From Apus apus (taxonomy: Eukaryota > Chordata > Aves > Apodiformes > Apodidae), in contig NC_067299.1 in assembly GCF_020740795.1 (NCBI RefSeq), forward strand, positions 11,853,333 through 11,917,332: a stretch of DNA of 64,000 bases, read 5' to 3'. The position numbers and the translations under genes are program-made. Under the pieces are notes generated by a model that saw only the letters and a program-made list of their open reading frames with translations, had not been told where the DNA came from and made no database searches. Positions 31,801-49,775 of the stretch are shown here, one piece after another; position 1 is the first letter of the stretch, and the number at the start of each line of letters is the position of its first letter.

Positions 31801-34150
31801 GTGACTCTAGGTGCCTCTAAGCTGGTGTCTCCATGTGTGTTGCTGGAGCAGGCGGCATCCCTCCCCGCTCAGGCTCTGCTGCACCGACTGCTCTGCTGAC
31901 TGAGCCAGGCTGGCCAGGCAGGGCTTGGCCAAGATCTCCAGCCCTGCCCATCACCCTGCCCCATATAAAAATATTTGTTGGTATCCAACCCTGTCTCGGT
32001 CCTTCTGTGCCTGTGCAAGGGCCAGGCAACTGCTCTGAGTGGGAGCCAGCCCTGTGGCCACCTGCCTGTAGCCCTCACAAGTTGCCCTCAGGGTGCTGGG
32101 AGAACTTAGTGTGCTGGTGACTTCAACCAGCTCACCCCAGTGAGGTGGGGCTGGGGGGACGTGCCACCATTTGGTGGCATCTAGCTTCTCCCAGCCAAGG
32201 TCTGGCCAAGTGCAGGACTGCAGAGCAGACACCCCCATTGCACTGCCCTCCCCTGGGAATGTGATTTTGGGGTGCAGAAGGCAGTGGCAGACAGTATTCC
32301 CTGAGCTGGTGAAGCTGCTTGTCCCGCTGGCCTGCTCGAGCCTTGTCTTGCTGCTAGGGATGGAAGGAGCTCGATGGGTTTCCCCCCAGGTCCTGCAACA
32401 GTGAGAAGCCATGAAAACAGGCAGCAACTTCTGAAGTGTTGCTCAAAACGCAGCCAAAAGCCATCCCCTGACATGGCATGCTGGCACAGCCCTCCCAACA
32501 CTGCAGGATCACCCAGGGCAGGGGGGCCCAGCCCACTATGGAACATCATGGTGACCAACAATAGGACATGAAGGAATGGTTGAAAGATGTGCAGGGGAGG
32601 TTTAGGTTGGATATTAGGGAGAGATTCTTCACTCAGAGGGTGGTGGAGCACTTGAATAGGCTCCCCAGGGAAGCAGGAATGGCACCAAGCCTGACAGTAA
32701 TCAAGAAGACTTCAGACAGCACCCTCAAGGACATGGTGTGAACTTTGGGATTGTTCTGTTCCGGGGCCGGAGTTGGATTGGGTGATCCAGGCTGTACAGG
32801 GAGGTGGTTGACTCACCCTCCCTGGAGATATCTGTGAAGACAAATGTGGTGCCGGGGAACAGGGTTTAGTGGTTGATGTCACAGAGTTAGGGTAGTGGTT
32901 GGACTTGATGATCTTGAAGGTCTTTTCCAACCAGAGTGATACTGTGACACTGTGTCCACCCGTTGGCATGCGGAGGCACTTCAGTGGAACGCGACTGGCA
33001 CGTGGTCGCATGCGTGACCCCTGTCAGCCACGGCTGTGGTGTCCCAGCCATGTTGTCACCAGCTGCACATGGCACCCACAGCTGTCCTGACTGTGTCCCT
33101 CCCTGTTGCTGTTGGCGTGGCAGAAGCCATTGGTTGGGCTGGCCGGGTCCTGCATGGTGGGATGGCCCCAGGGGGTGCCTGCAGGGTTGTGCACAAACAG
33201 GAGCTGATGCTTGGGATGAGGGGTGCAGATCATCCCTGGAGGTGGCCAGACAGCAGGGGGCCTTGGGATCCCATCCTGCCATGGGACTCTGGGGGAGGAA
33301 GGAGATGCCAAGTTCAAGGTGTTTTTCATGCAGCAGTGAAAACACTGGAGGAGGAGAACGCGGCCCCAGCTCAAAGCACCCAGCAGGATGCTTCCCAAAA
33401 TGGGCAAGTGTGGAGCAAGCCACGCAAGACTCTGTGTCCTTGGGGGTTCCCTGGCACTCTTTGTTGTGGTGGTGCCTGGCTTCCCCCAGATTGGTGTGTG
33501 GCAGGTCAGGGGTTGCAGGGGCTTGGGGGGATGTTTGGAGCTGCTTGTATCCCTTCTGCCTGGAGCAGTGCGACACTTGCCGGGGGGCTGAGGGGCTGCA
33601 CAGGTGGTTTCTGGGTACCTGCAAGGTTTGAGTTCTCCAAGGCTGCAGCACACATGGAGGGCTATGTCCCCCAGAGGGGCCGGTGGGGCTGTGGCAGGAT
33701 CCTCACCTCCTCTCTCTGCCTGCAGCAAGCTGACACGGGAGAGTGGGACAGATTTCCCCATCCCTGTCATCCCTCCAGTGCCGGATGCGGAGACCGAGAA
33801 GCTCATTCGGGAGAAGGACGAGGAGGTAAGCGTGGGAGAGGCCTGAGCCCCCTGGCCACACCCCAGTGCCATTGGTGGCACAGGCATGAGGAGCCACCCT
33901 CCTCACAGGTACTGCTCCTCAGGCTAGGGTAAGGAGATGTTGGGGGGGCATCAGAGGGTTCACACACCCCAACCCCCAGCTCTCAGTGATCCCAACCTGC
34001 TTGGGATGCTCGACCCAAATATGTTTGCAAGGGATCTGGGGCTGGGGGAAGACAACATGCCAAGATGACCTCTGCTCTGCTCCCTTCCAGCTGCGCCGGA
34101 TGCAGGAGATGCTGCAGAAGATCCAGAAGCAGATGAAGGACTCACACTAG
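22301..34150 (+). CDS. SEPTIN4: Septin 4, about 460 aa; first exon tentative and one exon carries an apparent frameshift
   Basis: Septins are GTP-binding subunits of filaments at membranes, cilia and the sperm annulus. Exons: ATG-only 22301-22303 (tentative), then 27803-28103, 28321-28414, 28529-28615, 29475-29598, 29759-29893, 29981-30098, 30480-30581, 30884-30980, 31121-31283, 33726-33825, 34091-34150. Motifs in order: an N-terminal variable region starting IKRFL, polybasic [12 protein letters not shown]1 [10 protein letters not shown]3 DTPGFGD, G4 AKAD, the septin unique element, and a short C-terminal coiled coil ([18 protein letters not shown]). Sequence is closer to SEPT4 than to SEPT5 ([31 protein letters not shown]). 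All junctions keep frame except 27803-28103, whose 301 nt make one base too many; the conserved PYDSSE at its end lies in the +1 frame. See the findings. Other first exons are possible. Gene identity is secure; the N-terminus is not. Confidence 0.88.
25077..25450 (-). mobile_element. CR1 LINE 3' fragment, antisense, in SEPTIN4 intron 1
   Basis: The + strand begins with tandem AATCATAGAATC, then GTTAGAGTTGGAAGGGACCT, then the GGGCAGCCTGTTCCAGTGTC box, which is the reverse complement of the CR1 3' end. About 370 bases remain. Confidence 0.88.
26150..26185 (+). other. SEPTIN4: Candidate alternative first coding exon of SEPTIN4
   Basis: A GCC-ATGG start context at 26150 opens a 12-codon frame ([12 protein letters not shown]) that stops exactly at a GAG|GTACAG donor at 26186. 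It ends in phase 0 and so could join the phase-0 exon at 27803 without a frame change. Mammalian SEPT4 also uses alternative short N-termini before IKRFL. Evidence is structural only. Confidence 0.3.
27437..27558 (+). other. SEPTIN4: Candidate additional or alternative SEPTIN4 exon
   Basis: A long pyrimidine tract ends in CCTGGCAG at 27429-27436, then GCCATGGGG, and an open frame from the ATG at 27439 reaches a good donor GCT|GTAAGC at 27559 in phase 0. The 40 codons include [10 protein letters not shown], somewhat like the LATPED stretch near the N-terminus of SEPT5. It could join the exon at 27803 in frame. No transcript support is available here. Confidence 0.3.
32560..32955 (+). mobile_element. 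CR1 LINE 3' fragment, sense, in a SEPTIN4 intron
   Basis: Recognised by TTTAGGTTGGATATTAGGGA, AGGCTCCCCAGGGAAGC and the terminal GGACTTGATGATCTTGAAGG box followed by TTTTCCAACC. It lies in the 2.4 kb intron between the exons ending at 31283 and starting at 33726. Confidence 0.85.
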
Positions 34151-35960
34151 CCCTCTTATCCTCTTCCTCAACCCCCTCCCCAGATCAGAAATGTTTACAT
34201 CATGCTCCATCCTGGCCCCACTGCGAGACCCGGTACCAACACCGCACCCACCACCTTAAGCTGCTGCAGTATCGCCTTATCCCATGGGCCAGTGCCCATC
34301 CCATGGGGACAATGAGGGGACAGGGCACCTGCCCTGGGGGTCCCCTGTCCCAGCTGGATTACTGCCCTGGCCTCACCCAAGCATGGGGACAGCTTTGTCC
34401 CCCAAGCTTTGGCTTCCCCCCCAGCTCTGGGGAGGGTCACCAGCCAGCCTGCTCCCCGCACTGTGTCCTTTGTCCCCATGTCACCTTGGGCTGCGTGCTT
34501 ACAGCCTTTATGCTCAGCTTGGCCCTCGCTTAAGGGAAGAGGAAAGGGAGGGGGAGGGTCCCAGCACCACCAAGCCCCCAGCTGCTCTTCTGTGAGGCAT
34601 AGGGTTGCTCTTGACTGGCAGAGATACACAGCAGCTCCTGTGGCCACACATGTCCAAGGGGATAGAGGGACAGGTGCCACCCCAGCCAGGGGGGCAGCCA
34701 GCACTGGGGCCCTGAGCTGCCTCCATGCTAGAACCAGCACAGGGAGGGACTGGGGCTTGGGGGTGTCCAGCCCTGTGTCCTCAACAGGGACCTTGTCTCC
34801 ACCTAGTGTCACCCCTTGTCCCCAGGTGGTGGGAGCGCCATGGCACGGGGAGCATTGGGGAGCCACAGTCCAGAGAAAAATCCCTTGAACCCCAAATTAG
34901 AGGTGGGGTCCCAAGCCTCCCCCCTCTTCCTCTTGTCCCTGTAGAGAGCAATAACCACTGTCCTGCACCTGCAATGCTTCCTGTGGCAGCAGCATCATCC
35001 TCTATCAGGCGCTGGTGGCATTTGCCCCTGTGTATCCCCAGGATGTCCCTGTCCCTGCTGCTTCCTGGCAGAGCATCACTGTTTGTCCCCAAGAATGTTC
35101 CCATCGATGTTGCTTCCCAGCAAAGCACTGCTGTGTGTCCCCATGTTCCCCTGTGATTGCCCCACGGGTGAAGAGCACTGCAGTGTGTGCCCATACATGT
35201 TGCTTTCCTGTGGAGTACTATGTCATGTCCCCCCAAGATGTCCCCATCCCTATTGCTGCACTATGTTATGTCCCTGTGTCCTCTCTAGGATCTCCCAATC
35301 TGTGTTGCTTCCCAGCAAAGCACCACTGCATGACACTGGGACCAGCCCATGCCTGTACCTCTCAGCCAGCGGCCACAGGGCATGCCTGGGGAGATGGACA
35401 CAGACCCCTCCAGCTCCCTGCTCCCCCCTGGGTACAGGGAAAGACAAAGGGGGATGGTGAGGCAGCAAGATGGAGGCATAACTAGGAGCACTGGGATTAT
35501 TGGGAGCACTGGGATCACTGGAATCACTGAGGGCTTGCTGGCACAGGGACATGTCCCCTCCCTGGCAGGGCCAGGCAATCCAGGGTCTTCCAGGGCAGGG
35601 TTCTGGGGGCTTGCTGAGGCTGATGGGGGCTATGTCTGGCTGAGGTACAGGGTGCTGAAGGTTGCTGGGGCTGTGTCTGGCATGTGCCACCCACATCCCT
35701 GGGCCAGCAGGAGGGCCCTTTGCCCCGCATGGGCAGGGCCCCTCCTCCCCCCAGGCAAGGCCCTGCAGGCTGGATTAGTGTGTTCCTTTTTTTCAAATGT
35801 TGCTATTTTCTTACAGAAGTACCTACCTTCGCATGATGGGCAGAGAGGCATTTATTAAAGCATAAGCAGACTCTAGGTTTATAAATTCTTATAGAGTTAG
35901 TGGAAATATTTTTATCCCTCCACAACCGTTCTCAATAAATAATGGCTGACCTGGTTTGTC
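34151..35960 (+). promoter_or_regulatory. SEPTIN4: SEPTIN4 3' UTR and polyadenylation signal
   Basis: The first strong AATAAA after the stop codon is at 35934-35939 (AATAAATAA), giving a possible 1.8 kb 3' UTR. An ATTAAA variant at 35855-35860 precedes it. An earlier weaker site may also be used. The region includes a tandem repeat at 35020-35330. Confidence 0.5.
35020..35330. repeat. Tandem repeat (about 65 bp unit) downstream of SEPTIN4
   Basis: Copies of GTTGCTTCCCAGCAAAGCAC followed by TGTGTCCCC-like sequence occur near 35055, 35110, 35200 and 35300, each followed by a variant of GATGTCCCCATCCC. The array lies within the likely SEPTIN4 3' UTR. Confidence 0.6.
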
Positions 35961-35964
35961 TGCT

Positions 35965-36795
35965 CCATCACTCTCACAGTGAAAAAGGTTTTCCTCATGT
36001 TTGCACCCATTGCCCCTTGTCCTATCATGTTAACCACTGAGAAGAACTCCACCCTCCTGACACTTGCCTTCAATGTATTTATAAACATTGATGAGGTAAC
36101 CCCTCAGTCTCCTCTTCTCCAAGCTAAAGAGACCCAGCTCCCTCAGCCTTTCCTCACTGGGAAGATGTTTCATTCTCTTCATCATCTTTGTGGCTCTGCA
36201 CTGGACTCTTTCCAGCAGTTCCCTGTCCTTCTGGAATTGAGGGACCCAGAACTCAAGACAATAGTCCAGATGTGGCCTCACCAGGACAGAGTAGAGGGGA
36301 AGGAGAACCTCTCCCGACCTACTAACCACACCACTTCTAATACACCCCAGGAGACCACTGGCCTTCTTGGCCACCAGGGCACAATTGCTGGTTCATGGTC
36401 ATCCTTCTGTCCACCAGGACCCCCAGGTCCCTCTCCCCTACACTCTTCTCCAACAGGTCAGACCCCAACCTGTACTGGTGCATGGGATTGTTCTCTCCCA
36501 GATGCAAAACTTGACACTTGCCCTTCCTGGATTTCATTACATTTCTCCCTGCCCAGCTCTCCAGCCTGTCCAGGTCTCACCGGAAGGCAGCACAACCCTC
36601 TGGTGTGTCATCCACTCCTTCCAGTTTGGCGTCATCAGTAAACTTGCTGGCAGTGCCCTCTGTTCCCTCAGCCAGGTCGTTGATGAATGTATTGAATAGT
36701 ACTGGTCCCAGTACTGACCCCTGAGGGACTTCACTATATACAGGCCTCCAACTAGACTCTGTCCCATTGACCACAACTCTCTGACTTCTTCCTTT
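35965..36795 (-). mobile_element. CR1 LINE internal fragment, antisense, between SEPTIN4 and SBDS
   Basis: Read on the minus strand, it contains reverse-transcriptase C-terminal sequence such as [16 protein letters not shown] and the later [19 protein letters not shown] stretch, broken by frameshifts. About 830 bases remain. It sits between the convergent 3' ends of SEPTIN4 and SBDS. Confidence 0.88.
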
Positions 36796-37481
36796 AATTT
36801 TAATTATTTTAATTTATTTATGTATCTAGAATATATAGATAGTTCATTTTTATTAATGTAACTAAATATATTTTACGAATAAGTTATTTGGAGAACATTT
36901 TCTCTGTCAGCAAGTATTGTATCCAGTGAAGGAAATACTCAAGTGGTCCTTTGAAGTACTCTGATTCTCAAGCTGCTAATTACAGAAGTCTACCTCAGTT
37001 TCCATACTGCTAAGACACCAGTTTAGACACAATCCACACTTCACACCTGCTTAAAAGTGAAAATGCAGGTCCCTTTTCTCCAGATTCCTCTCCTCCTCTA
37101 CAAACCCCCCCCGAACAACCTGTGCCACCTTCCACTCAGCACTGACAATTCAAAGTAAAGATGATTTGCACCGTATCAGTCTCTCTGCAACAGCAACCCC
37201 TAAGGTCCACCACAGCAGGAAGAACTTCATACCAAGTCTCAATTCAATCCTCATTAGTGCAACTCTGACACAAAATGTTCCTACAGCCAAACCCATTTGT
37301 AAACCAAGCAGGTGTCAAATTATAAAAAAACACTGCACAGAAAAATTCCAGCAGATGAACATCAGAAAATATTTGGCAGCAAGAGACTGGAAAAAACATG
37401 AAGGTCTAGCAGAAGAGAGGGGGTAATGCCAATCATCTCGCAGGGTGCTGTTAAAGTAGAACTGCTCAAGGATGGGTTCTG
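36796..37481 (-). promoter_or_regulatory. SBDS: SBDS 3' UTR with polyadenylation signal
   Basis: On the minus strand, AATAAA lies at 36818-36813, about 660 bases past the SBDS stop codon, in AT-rich DNA. The upstream part of this region shows no repeat and is typical of a vertebrate 3' UTR. Confidence 0.5.
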
Positions 37482-44671
<7,190 letters not shown>

Positions 44672-46030
44672 GGCGCCCGCCGGGCTCCCGCGCCCGCCGG
44701 GCTCCCCCGCCCGCCCGCAGCGCGGGGCGGGGCCGCCCCCCATTGGCCGCCGCCGCGCCCCGCCCGCCCCCGGCGCTGCGGGAAAAGCCGTCCGGGGGGA
44801 AACGGGGGGGCGGCCGGAACGGGCGGGCGGGGCGGGGGGGATAACCGGGGGGGGGGGGGGGGGGGGGGAAATCACCGTGATAACCGTGAGGCCGTCACGG
44901 CTGCGGGGGCGGCTCTGGGAGGTCGGTGTGAGGGGTCTGTCTCGGGGGGCGGGCGAGCGCAGCGCAGATATTAAACGGGGGGCCTGGGGGGGGGGTCAGG
45001 CCCGGCGGGCGGTGCGGGGGCTGCGGGGCGGGGGGCGCGGGAACCCGCGCGGCTGGGGCCCCTGGGGGGTCTGCGGCTGCGGGGGGGACACACGCACCAT
45101 GGCGGGCGCTGGAGGCCCCGGGGCTGCCTCAGGGGGTCCCTTCAGCTCTGGTCATGTGGGGGGGGGGGGGGGGGGAAGAAGCTTTTGTCCTGTTGGGAAC
45201 AACCCCGGGAAAAGAAGGCGAACAAGGTTTGCAGCCTCGTGGGAAGACTCCGTTCCTGTGCTCGTTTGGTGGCTGCAAAACCGGGATCTGGTTGGACTGC
45301 AGAGAACGGCAGCAGGGGCTCAGCTGCATTTCTCAGCCTATAAGTGTCACGACAAGCCTTATTTAAACTCTTAAATGTTTTTTATGAGCTAGGTAATCAC
45401 AGCAGCTGTGTCATGATGTCTCCTGAATTTTCAGGTTGGTGGTGAGCAAGCTTGGTTCTGCACCAGATCTCGCCCACGTGACAGAATTCTGGAAAACGAC
45501 TTTCAGTTGAGTCCAGGTTTCAGTCTGGCCCTGAAACTCAGCGTCAAAGCTGTTGCTGTAATCAGTATGGTGTTTAATCTGTACAAGCCAGGGTTGTGTT
45601 CAGCAGCAAGCTCAGTGGAGAGGATCTCCCCCTTGAAATGGAGCTTTTTAGCTCTGGAGAGCTACATGTGTCAGTTCTGTGCCAGTGATACAGTGAATGT
45701 TTTATAAGGACTTTACTTTCTGACACTTGCACAGCACAAGTATTTTCTGCCTTTCGTTTTAACAGAACCTGCTCTAAGAAGAGTTTGTACGACTGTCTAA
45801 AATGGTCACTCTGATACACAGATGAAACAGTTTACACACCTCTGAGGAGGTGAAGACTCTATCATTCAATTCTATTTTCTTGTCTTTGGCAGAAACTTTT
45901 TCTGCAGAGCCTGAGTGTAGCTGAGGGCATGAGTCTGTGGGTCCTGTATAGTTATGTTCTTGTGTGCTTATCCTAAATTACTAGTGTAAGAATCTGTTCT
46001 TGCCAAATCTGTGCTTTATTCTGGATTTAG

Positions 46031-48585
46031 ATGTCTCAAAGCATATGTGGAATTTCCTTTATACTTGCCTGGTGTCCTTATGGCTGCACAGATTTTACAT
46101 GTATTCTGCTGCTGCTTTTGGGATCAGTGTTTGGATCGTCGTTCAGTTCATCCCCACCAAAACCAAAAAGAAGGTAACTTGTGTCTGAAGAAGCACTTGT
46201 GTCTGAGGAGGCCTCCAACTCTGTGAGGCGACGAGCTGCTGGGTGAAGGTCCCTGCTGGTGCAGTGAAATGTGCTGCTTCCCTGCAAGCCCCCCAGGGTC
46301 ACTGCAAATCCCTGGTGTCCTTTGGTTTACCTAATGGTTCTAATCCTCAGTCTGGATGGTCTTGTGCTTGTGGGGAACTCATTGTTTCTCTGATGTCAGA
46401 GCAGGTCTCAGCTGAACTTCTCACTGTCTTCCTGAGAGAACGTGTCACTTCAAGTAACTCCCTCTGCTTGTGCCCGGTGCTTTTCAGGTGTCTGTGCATT
46501 ATTATGATGAGGTTGGGCTGGTTTTAAGGAGGGGCGTGGGATTAGGCTGTTAAGGAAGTTAAAACCCTCTCCTACAGGTGAGTGAAATTCAGCTGCCGGA
46601 GGGAGGTGGGAGGTTCTCAGGTTCAGCTGGATCCTGTTCTCCCTGATGTGTGAGGTGAGTGTGTTGTAGCATGGCCTGGTTCAGAGGAATGTTGACTCTT
46701 GTGTCTATCTGGGAATAAGAAGCTAAAATGCTTCTACTGTGGCATTTGCCTAGTGTTGAGAGTCTGGTCACAGGATCTCTGTGTTCAGTGTGTTTGGGAA
46801 AATGGGGTTAGCTTCAGAAGGGATTGACTGAAGATGGACCACTGGTGTTTTAGGATGAAAAATCCAATGGGAATCCCTCTTCTGAAGGAAGAGAAAACCA
46901 ACTAGTAAATGCCTCTGCCACCCTGCAGGCAAGGGAAACCTGTGTTGCTGGGGTGATGATTTTCCACGGGTCTCAGACTGGCACAGCAAAGGTAGAAGTT
47001 ACTTTTGTTCTCTCATGTTTGAAGTTGTGCTGGTTTGGTGGGATTTTTGGTAGCAGGGGAAGGCTCAGGTAAGAAGCTGAGAAGCTCCCCCTGCTCCAAA
47101 ACCAGACAAGGAGCCATTAGAGGGACAATAGATGAACCTCTGCCATTAACATATGAAATAACTGAGATAAGGAGCCGTTAAAAAGAGCTGGAGAGGCAGA
47201 TCAGTGGTTGGTGAGGAAGAAGGGGAAGAAGGTGCCCAAGCAGAAGTTTCCCTGCAACCCATGGTGAGATGGCAGGTGTGCCCCTGGACTCATGGAAGAA
47301 CGTGGTGGAACATTCCCTGAAGGTGCCAGGAGGGGTGGACTTGGATTTTGCGGCCAATGGACTCGGATTTGCTGCCAGTGGTGTCAGATGCTGCTGCTGT
47401 GGAAGCCCCTGGGGCTTCCCCCTGGCCCCCTCTTCCTGAAGCACCTGTGATTCTGTGGGCAGCTTGAGCAGCTCTGGATCTGGTGGGAAGGCCTCATGGA
47501 GGAGAGGTTCGTGGAGGACTCTCTCCCATGGGAGGGACCCCGTGGGGAAGCAGGGCAGGACTGTGGGGAATCCTTCCTGAGGAGGAAGAACCAGCAGGAA
47601 CCACCAGACTGTGAAGTGACTCTAAACCCCATCCCCCTGTGCCTGGGGGGAAGGAGGGAGAGAAACTGGGAACAAAGGGATTTGGGCCCGGGAAGAAGGG
47701 CAGGGTGGGGTAATGTATGTAAGTCCTGCTGGGTGTGTCTGTGTCCTGTGGGCATTGATTAGTGTGAAATTAAATTACTTCCCCAAGTTGAGTATGTTTT
47801 GCCCGTGACCTTGACAGTTCAGGAACCCTCCTTGTCCTCTGTCTCGACCCATGAGCTTCTAGTTGGGTTTGTCCTCCCCTTCCCAGTGTGTGTGTGAGGG
47901 GGGGAGTTAAGTGAGCGGCCACGGGGCTGGTTCTTTGTTGTGTTGGGCAGAGTTGATTTCAGATTCAAGTATGTTGCTTGCCTTAGGAACACTGCACTGG
48001 GTAAACATCTGCAAGTTCATCAAAGTTCATTAGCTCACTAGAAGGCGTTGCCCAGCATGGAAGATAAGTGCAAATTATATACAATAACAATTTTTCTACT
48101 TCTTTGAAGTGGGGCATGGAGTAGAGACTTAGGAAGCTTAAAGTTTACTCTTATTTTGCTAGCAGGTCTTCTTAGAGAGTGGTGCTGTTGTAGGTGCTTT
48201 CTCAAATTTAATTGATGTATGCCAATGTAAAATCATTATTCATTAGAATTCATGTAACTCTTTTTTTCAGACAGTCTACTTTATTTTTAATATGAGGGAT
48301 TATACGTCCAGTGTCCAGTTCTCCTGTGTCATTGTTCTTTCTGTGCTGGGAGAAGTCTTGTGCCTGGGCATAGCGGGGGTTGTTCAGCCCTTATGGTAGT
48401 TGAGTTGAAGAGACTGATGATCATAGAATCTGTGATAACTTTCTATTTTCCTTTTTCAGAGATTTGCCAAAGGTCTGACTGAAGCAGTTACTGCAATTAA
48501 TTTGCCTGTGGAAGTCATTAGCAGCACAGACTTGTCAGAGTTGGAAGGCACCTCATCCAAGTCCAATCTCCTGGACTGCATTCAG
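46031..48585 (+). CDS. TYW1: TYW1, N-terminal exons only (wybutosine synthesis enzyme); third visible exon disrupted by CR1
   Basis: TYW1 is the radical-SAM enzyme that builds 4-demethylwyosine on m1G37 of tRNA-Phe. Exons seen: 46031-46173, a membrane-anchor segment with LVSLWLHRFYMY and FGISVWIVVQF, like the human N-terminus; 46854-46991, ending AGVMIFHGSQTGTAK, the start of the flavodoxin domain with its FMN-loop SQTGTAK; and 48460 onward, reading RFAKGLTEAVTAINLPVEVI, equivalent to human GFATVLAEAVTSLDLPVAII. After about 48522 the similarity stops and antisense CR1 begins; an open frame continues to a strong CAG|GTAGGT donor at 48586. The first exon is not fixed: exon 46031 starts with two bases of a split codon, and the only island ATG (45099) leads to a weak donor. 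The rest of flavodoxin and the radical-SAM domain are not found in the window. Confidence 0.8.
47026..47816 (+). mobile_element. Solo LTR of an ERVL-type endogenous retrovirus in a TYW1 intron
   Basis: Begins TGTGCTGGTTTGGTGGGATT and ends near TGTTTTGCCCGTGACCTTGACA, features shared with bird ERVL LTRs. It starts 34 bases after the TYW1 donor at 46992. It is in the same orientation as the gene and contains ATTAAATTACTT near its 3' end. Open frames inside it are not retroviral genes. No clear target duplication was found. Confidence 0.7.
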
Positions 48586-48800
48586 GTAGGTCTTGAACGT
48601 CTCCAGAGCAGGGGACTCCACACCCTCCCTGAGCAGCCTGTCCCAGGGCTCTGTCACGCTTGCTGTAAAGTTTTTACTCTTATTTCAGTGGCACTTCCCA
48701 TGTTCCAGCTTGTGCCCATTGCCCCTCACCCTGTCCGTGGGCACTACTGAGCAGAGTCTGGCTCCATCCTCCCTGCACCCACCCTGAGATACTCACAGGC
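48523..48800 (-). mobile_element. CR1 LINE 3' fragment, antisense, inserted at the TYW1 exon
   Basis: The + strand reads TCAGAGTTGGAAGGCACCTC, GAGCAGCCTGTCCCAGGGCT and CCCATTGCCCCTCACCCTGT, the reverse complement of a CR1 3' end. The left border falls inside what looks like TYW1 coding sequence. About 280 bases remain. Confidence 0.88.
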
Positions 48801-48814
48801 ATTAATAAGCTCTC

Positions 48815-49775
48815 TCAAGCTCTCTTACAGAATCTGTAGTCCTCTCATGTAATGTGCAGCTCTCTTACCAAGCCCATAGGTGTCTTTATAAAGTGTGAAG
48901 CTCCCTCATAGATCCTCTAGCTTCTTATATAGTGTTCTCTGCCGTATAGCCTGTATCTCCTTTATATAGTGTTCAGCTCTCCCATAGCACCTGTAGCTCT
49001 CCTATAGAGTGTGTAAATCTCCTATAAAGCCTGTAGGAATCTCACATACTGTGCAGATCCCTCTCTAGAGCATTTAGCTCTCATATGTTGTGCAGCCCTC
49101 CTATGGAGCTTGTAGGTCTTCTATATAGTCTGCAGCTCTCCTGTAGAGCCTGTGGCAGAGCTATACAGTGTGCAGCTCTCCTATTGATCCTGTACATCTC
49201 TTATATAGTGTGTCATTCTCCTATAGAGCCTGTAGCCCCCTTACATGATGTGCAGCTCTCCTATAGAGCCTATAGCTGTCTGACAGAGTGTGCAGCTCTC
49301 CTGCAGAGCCTGTAGTACTCATATAATCAGCTCTCTAATCAAGCCTATAGGTGTCTTTATAGTGTGAATCTCCCTTATCAATTTTCTAGCTCTCTTACAT
49401 ATTCTGCTCTGCTATGGAGCCTGTACCTCCCTTATATAGTGTTCAGCTCTCCTGTAGAGTGTGTAAATCTCATACAAAGCCTGGAGGATCCTTATGTTGA
49501 GGTCTCCTATGTATCTCTTACAGATCTGTAGGTCTCTTATGTAGCGTGAAGCTTTTCTGTAGAGCCTGTACTTCTTTTATAGGCTGCAGTTCTAGAGAAA
49601 CTGTAGCTCTCTCACATAACATACAGCTCTCCTATAGAGCCTGTACCCCTCCTGTACAGCATGGAGCTCTCCTGTAGAGCCTTAAAAATCTCTTCTATAT
49701 TTTGCAGTTCTTCTACGGAGCCTTTAGCTCGCTTACATAGTGTGCAGCTCCCCTGTAGAGCTTGCTGCTGTTTTA
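48815..49775. repeat. Minisatellite, about 40 bp unit, roughly two dozen copies
   Basis: The unit is close to TATAGTGTGCAGCTCTCC followed by TATAGAGCCTGTAGCTCTC, repeated with substitutions and small indels for almost 1 kb. A larger block (CCATAGGTGTCTTTATAAAG through GTGTGTAAATCTC) occurs near 48874 and again near 49343, so part of the array was duplicated as a higher-order unit of about 470 bases. Confidence 0.85.

Noticed and set aside
34151-35960. Several 100-160 codon frames on both strands downstream of SEPTIN4
   Set aside because: They overlap the likely 3' UTR and its 65 bp tandem repeat and have no recognisable motif.
45099-45150. ATG in the CpG island as TYW1 first coding exon (MAGAGGPG...)
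   Set aside because: It would join the next exon in the right phase, but the donor would be G|GTCATG, a poor site, and the sequence does not resemble known TYW1; left unannotated as an exon.
48421-48430. TCATAGAATC just before the TYW1 exon, resembling a CR1 3' terminal repeat
   Set aside because: Only 10 bases match and the following sequence is exon-like, not CR1; treated as coincidence, though it could mark an older CR1 end.
49085-49315. 76-codon frame in the 40 bp repeat array
   Set aside because: It is a translation of the tandem repeat.
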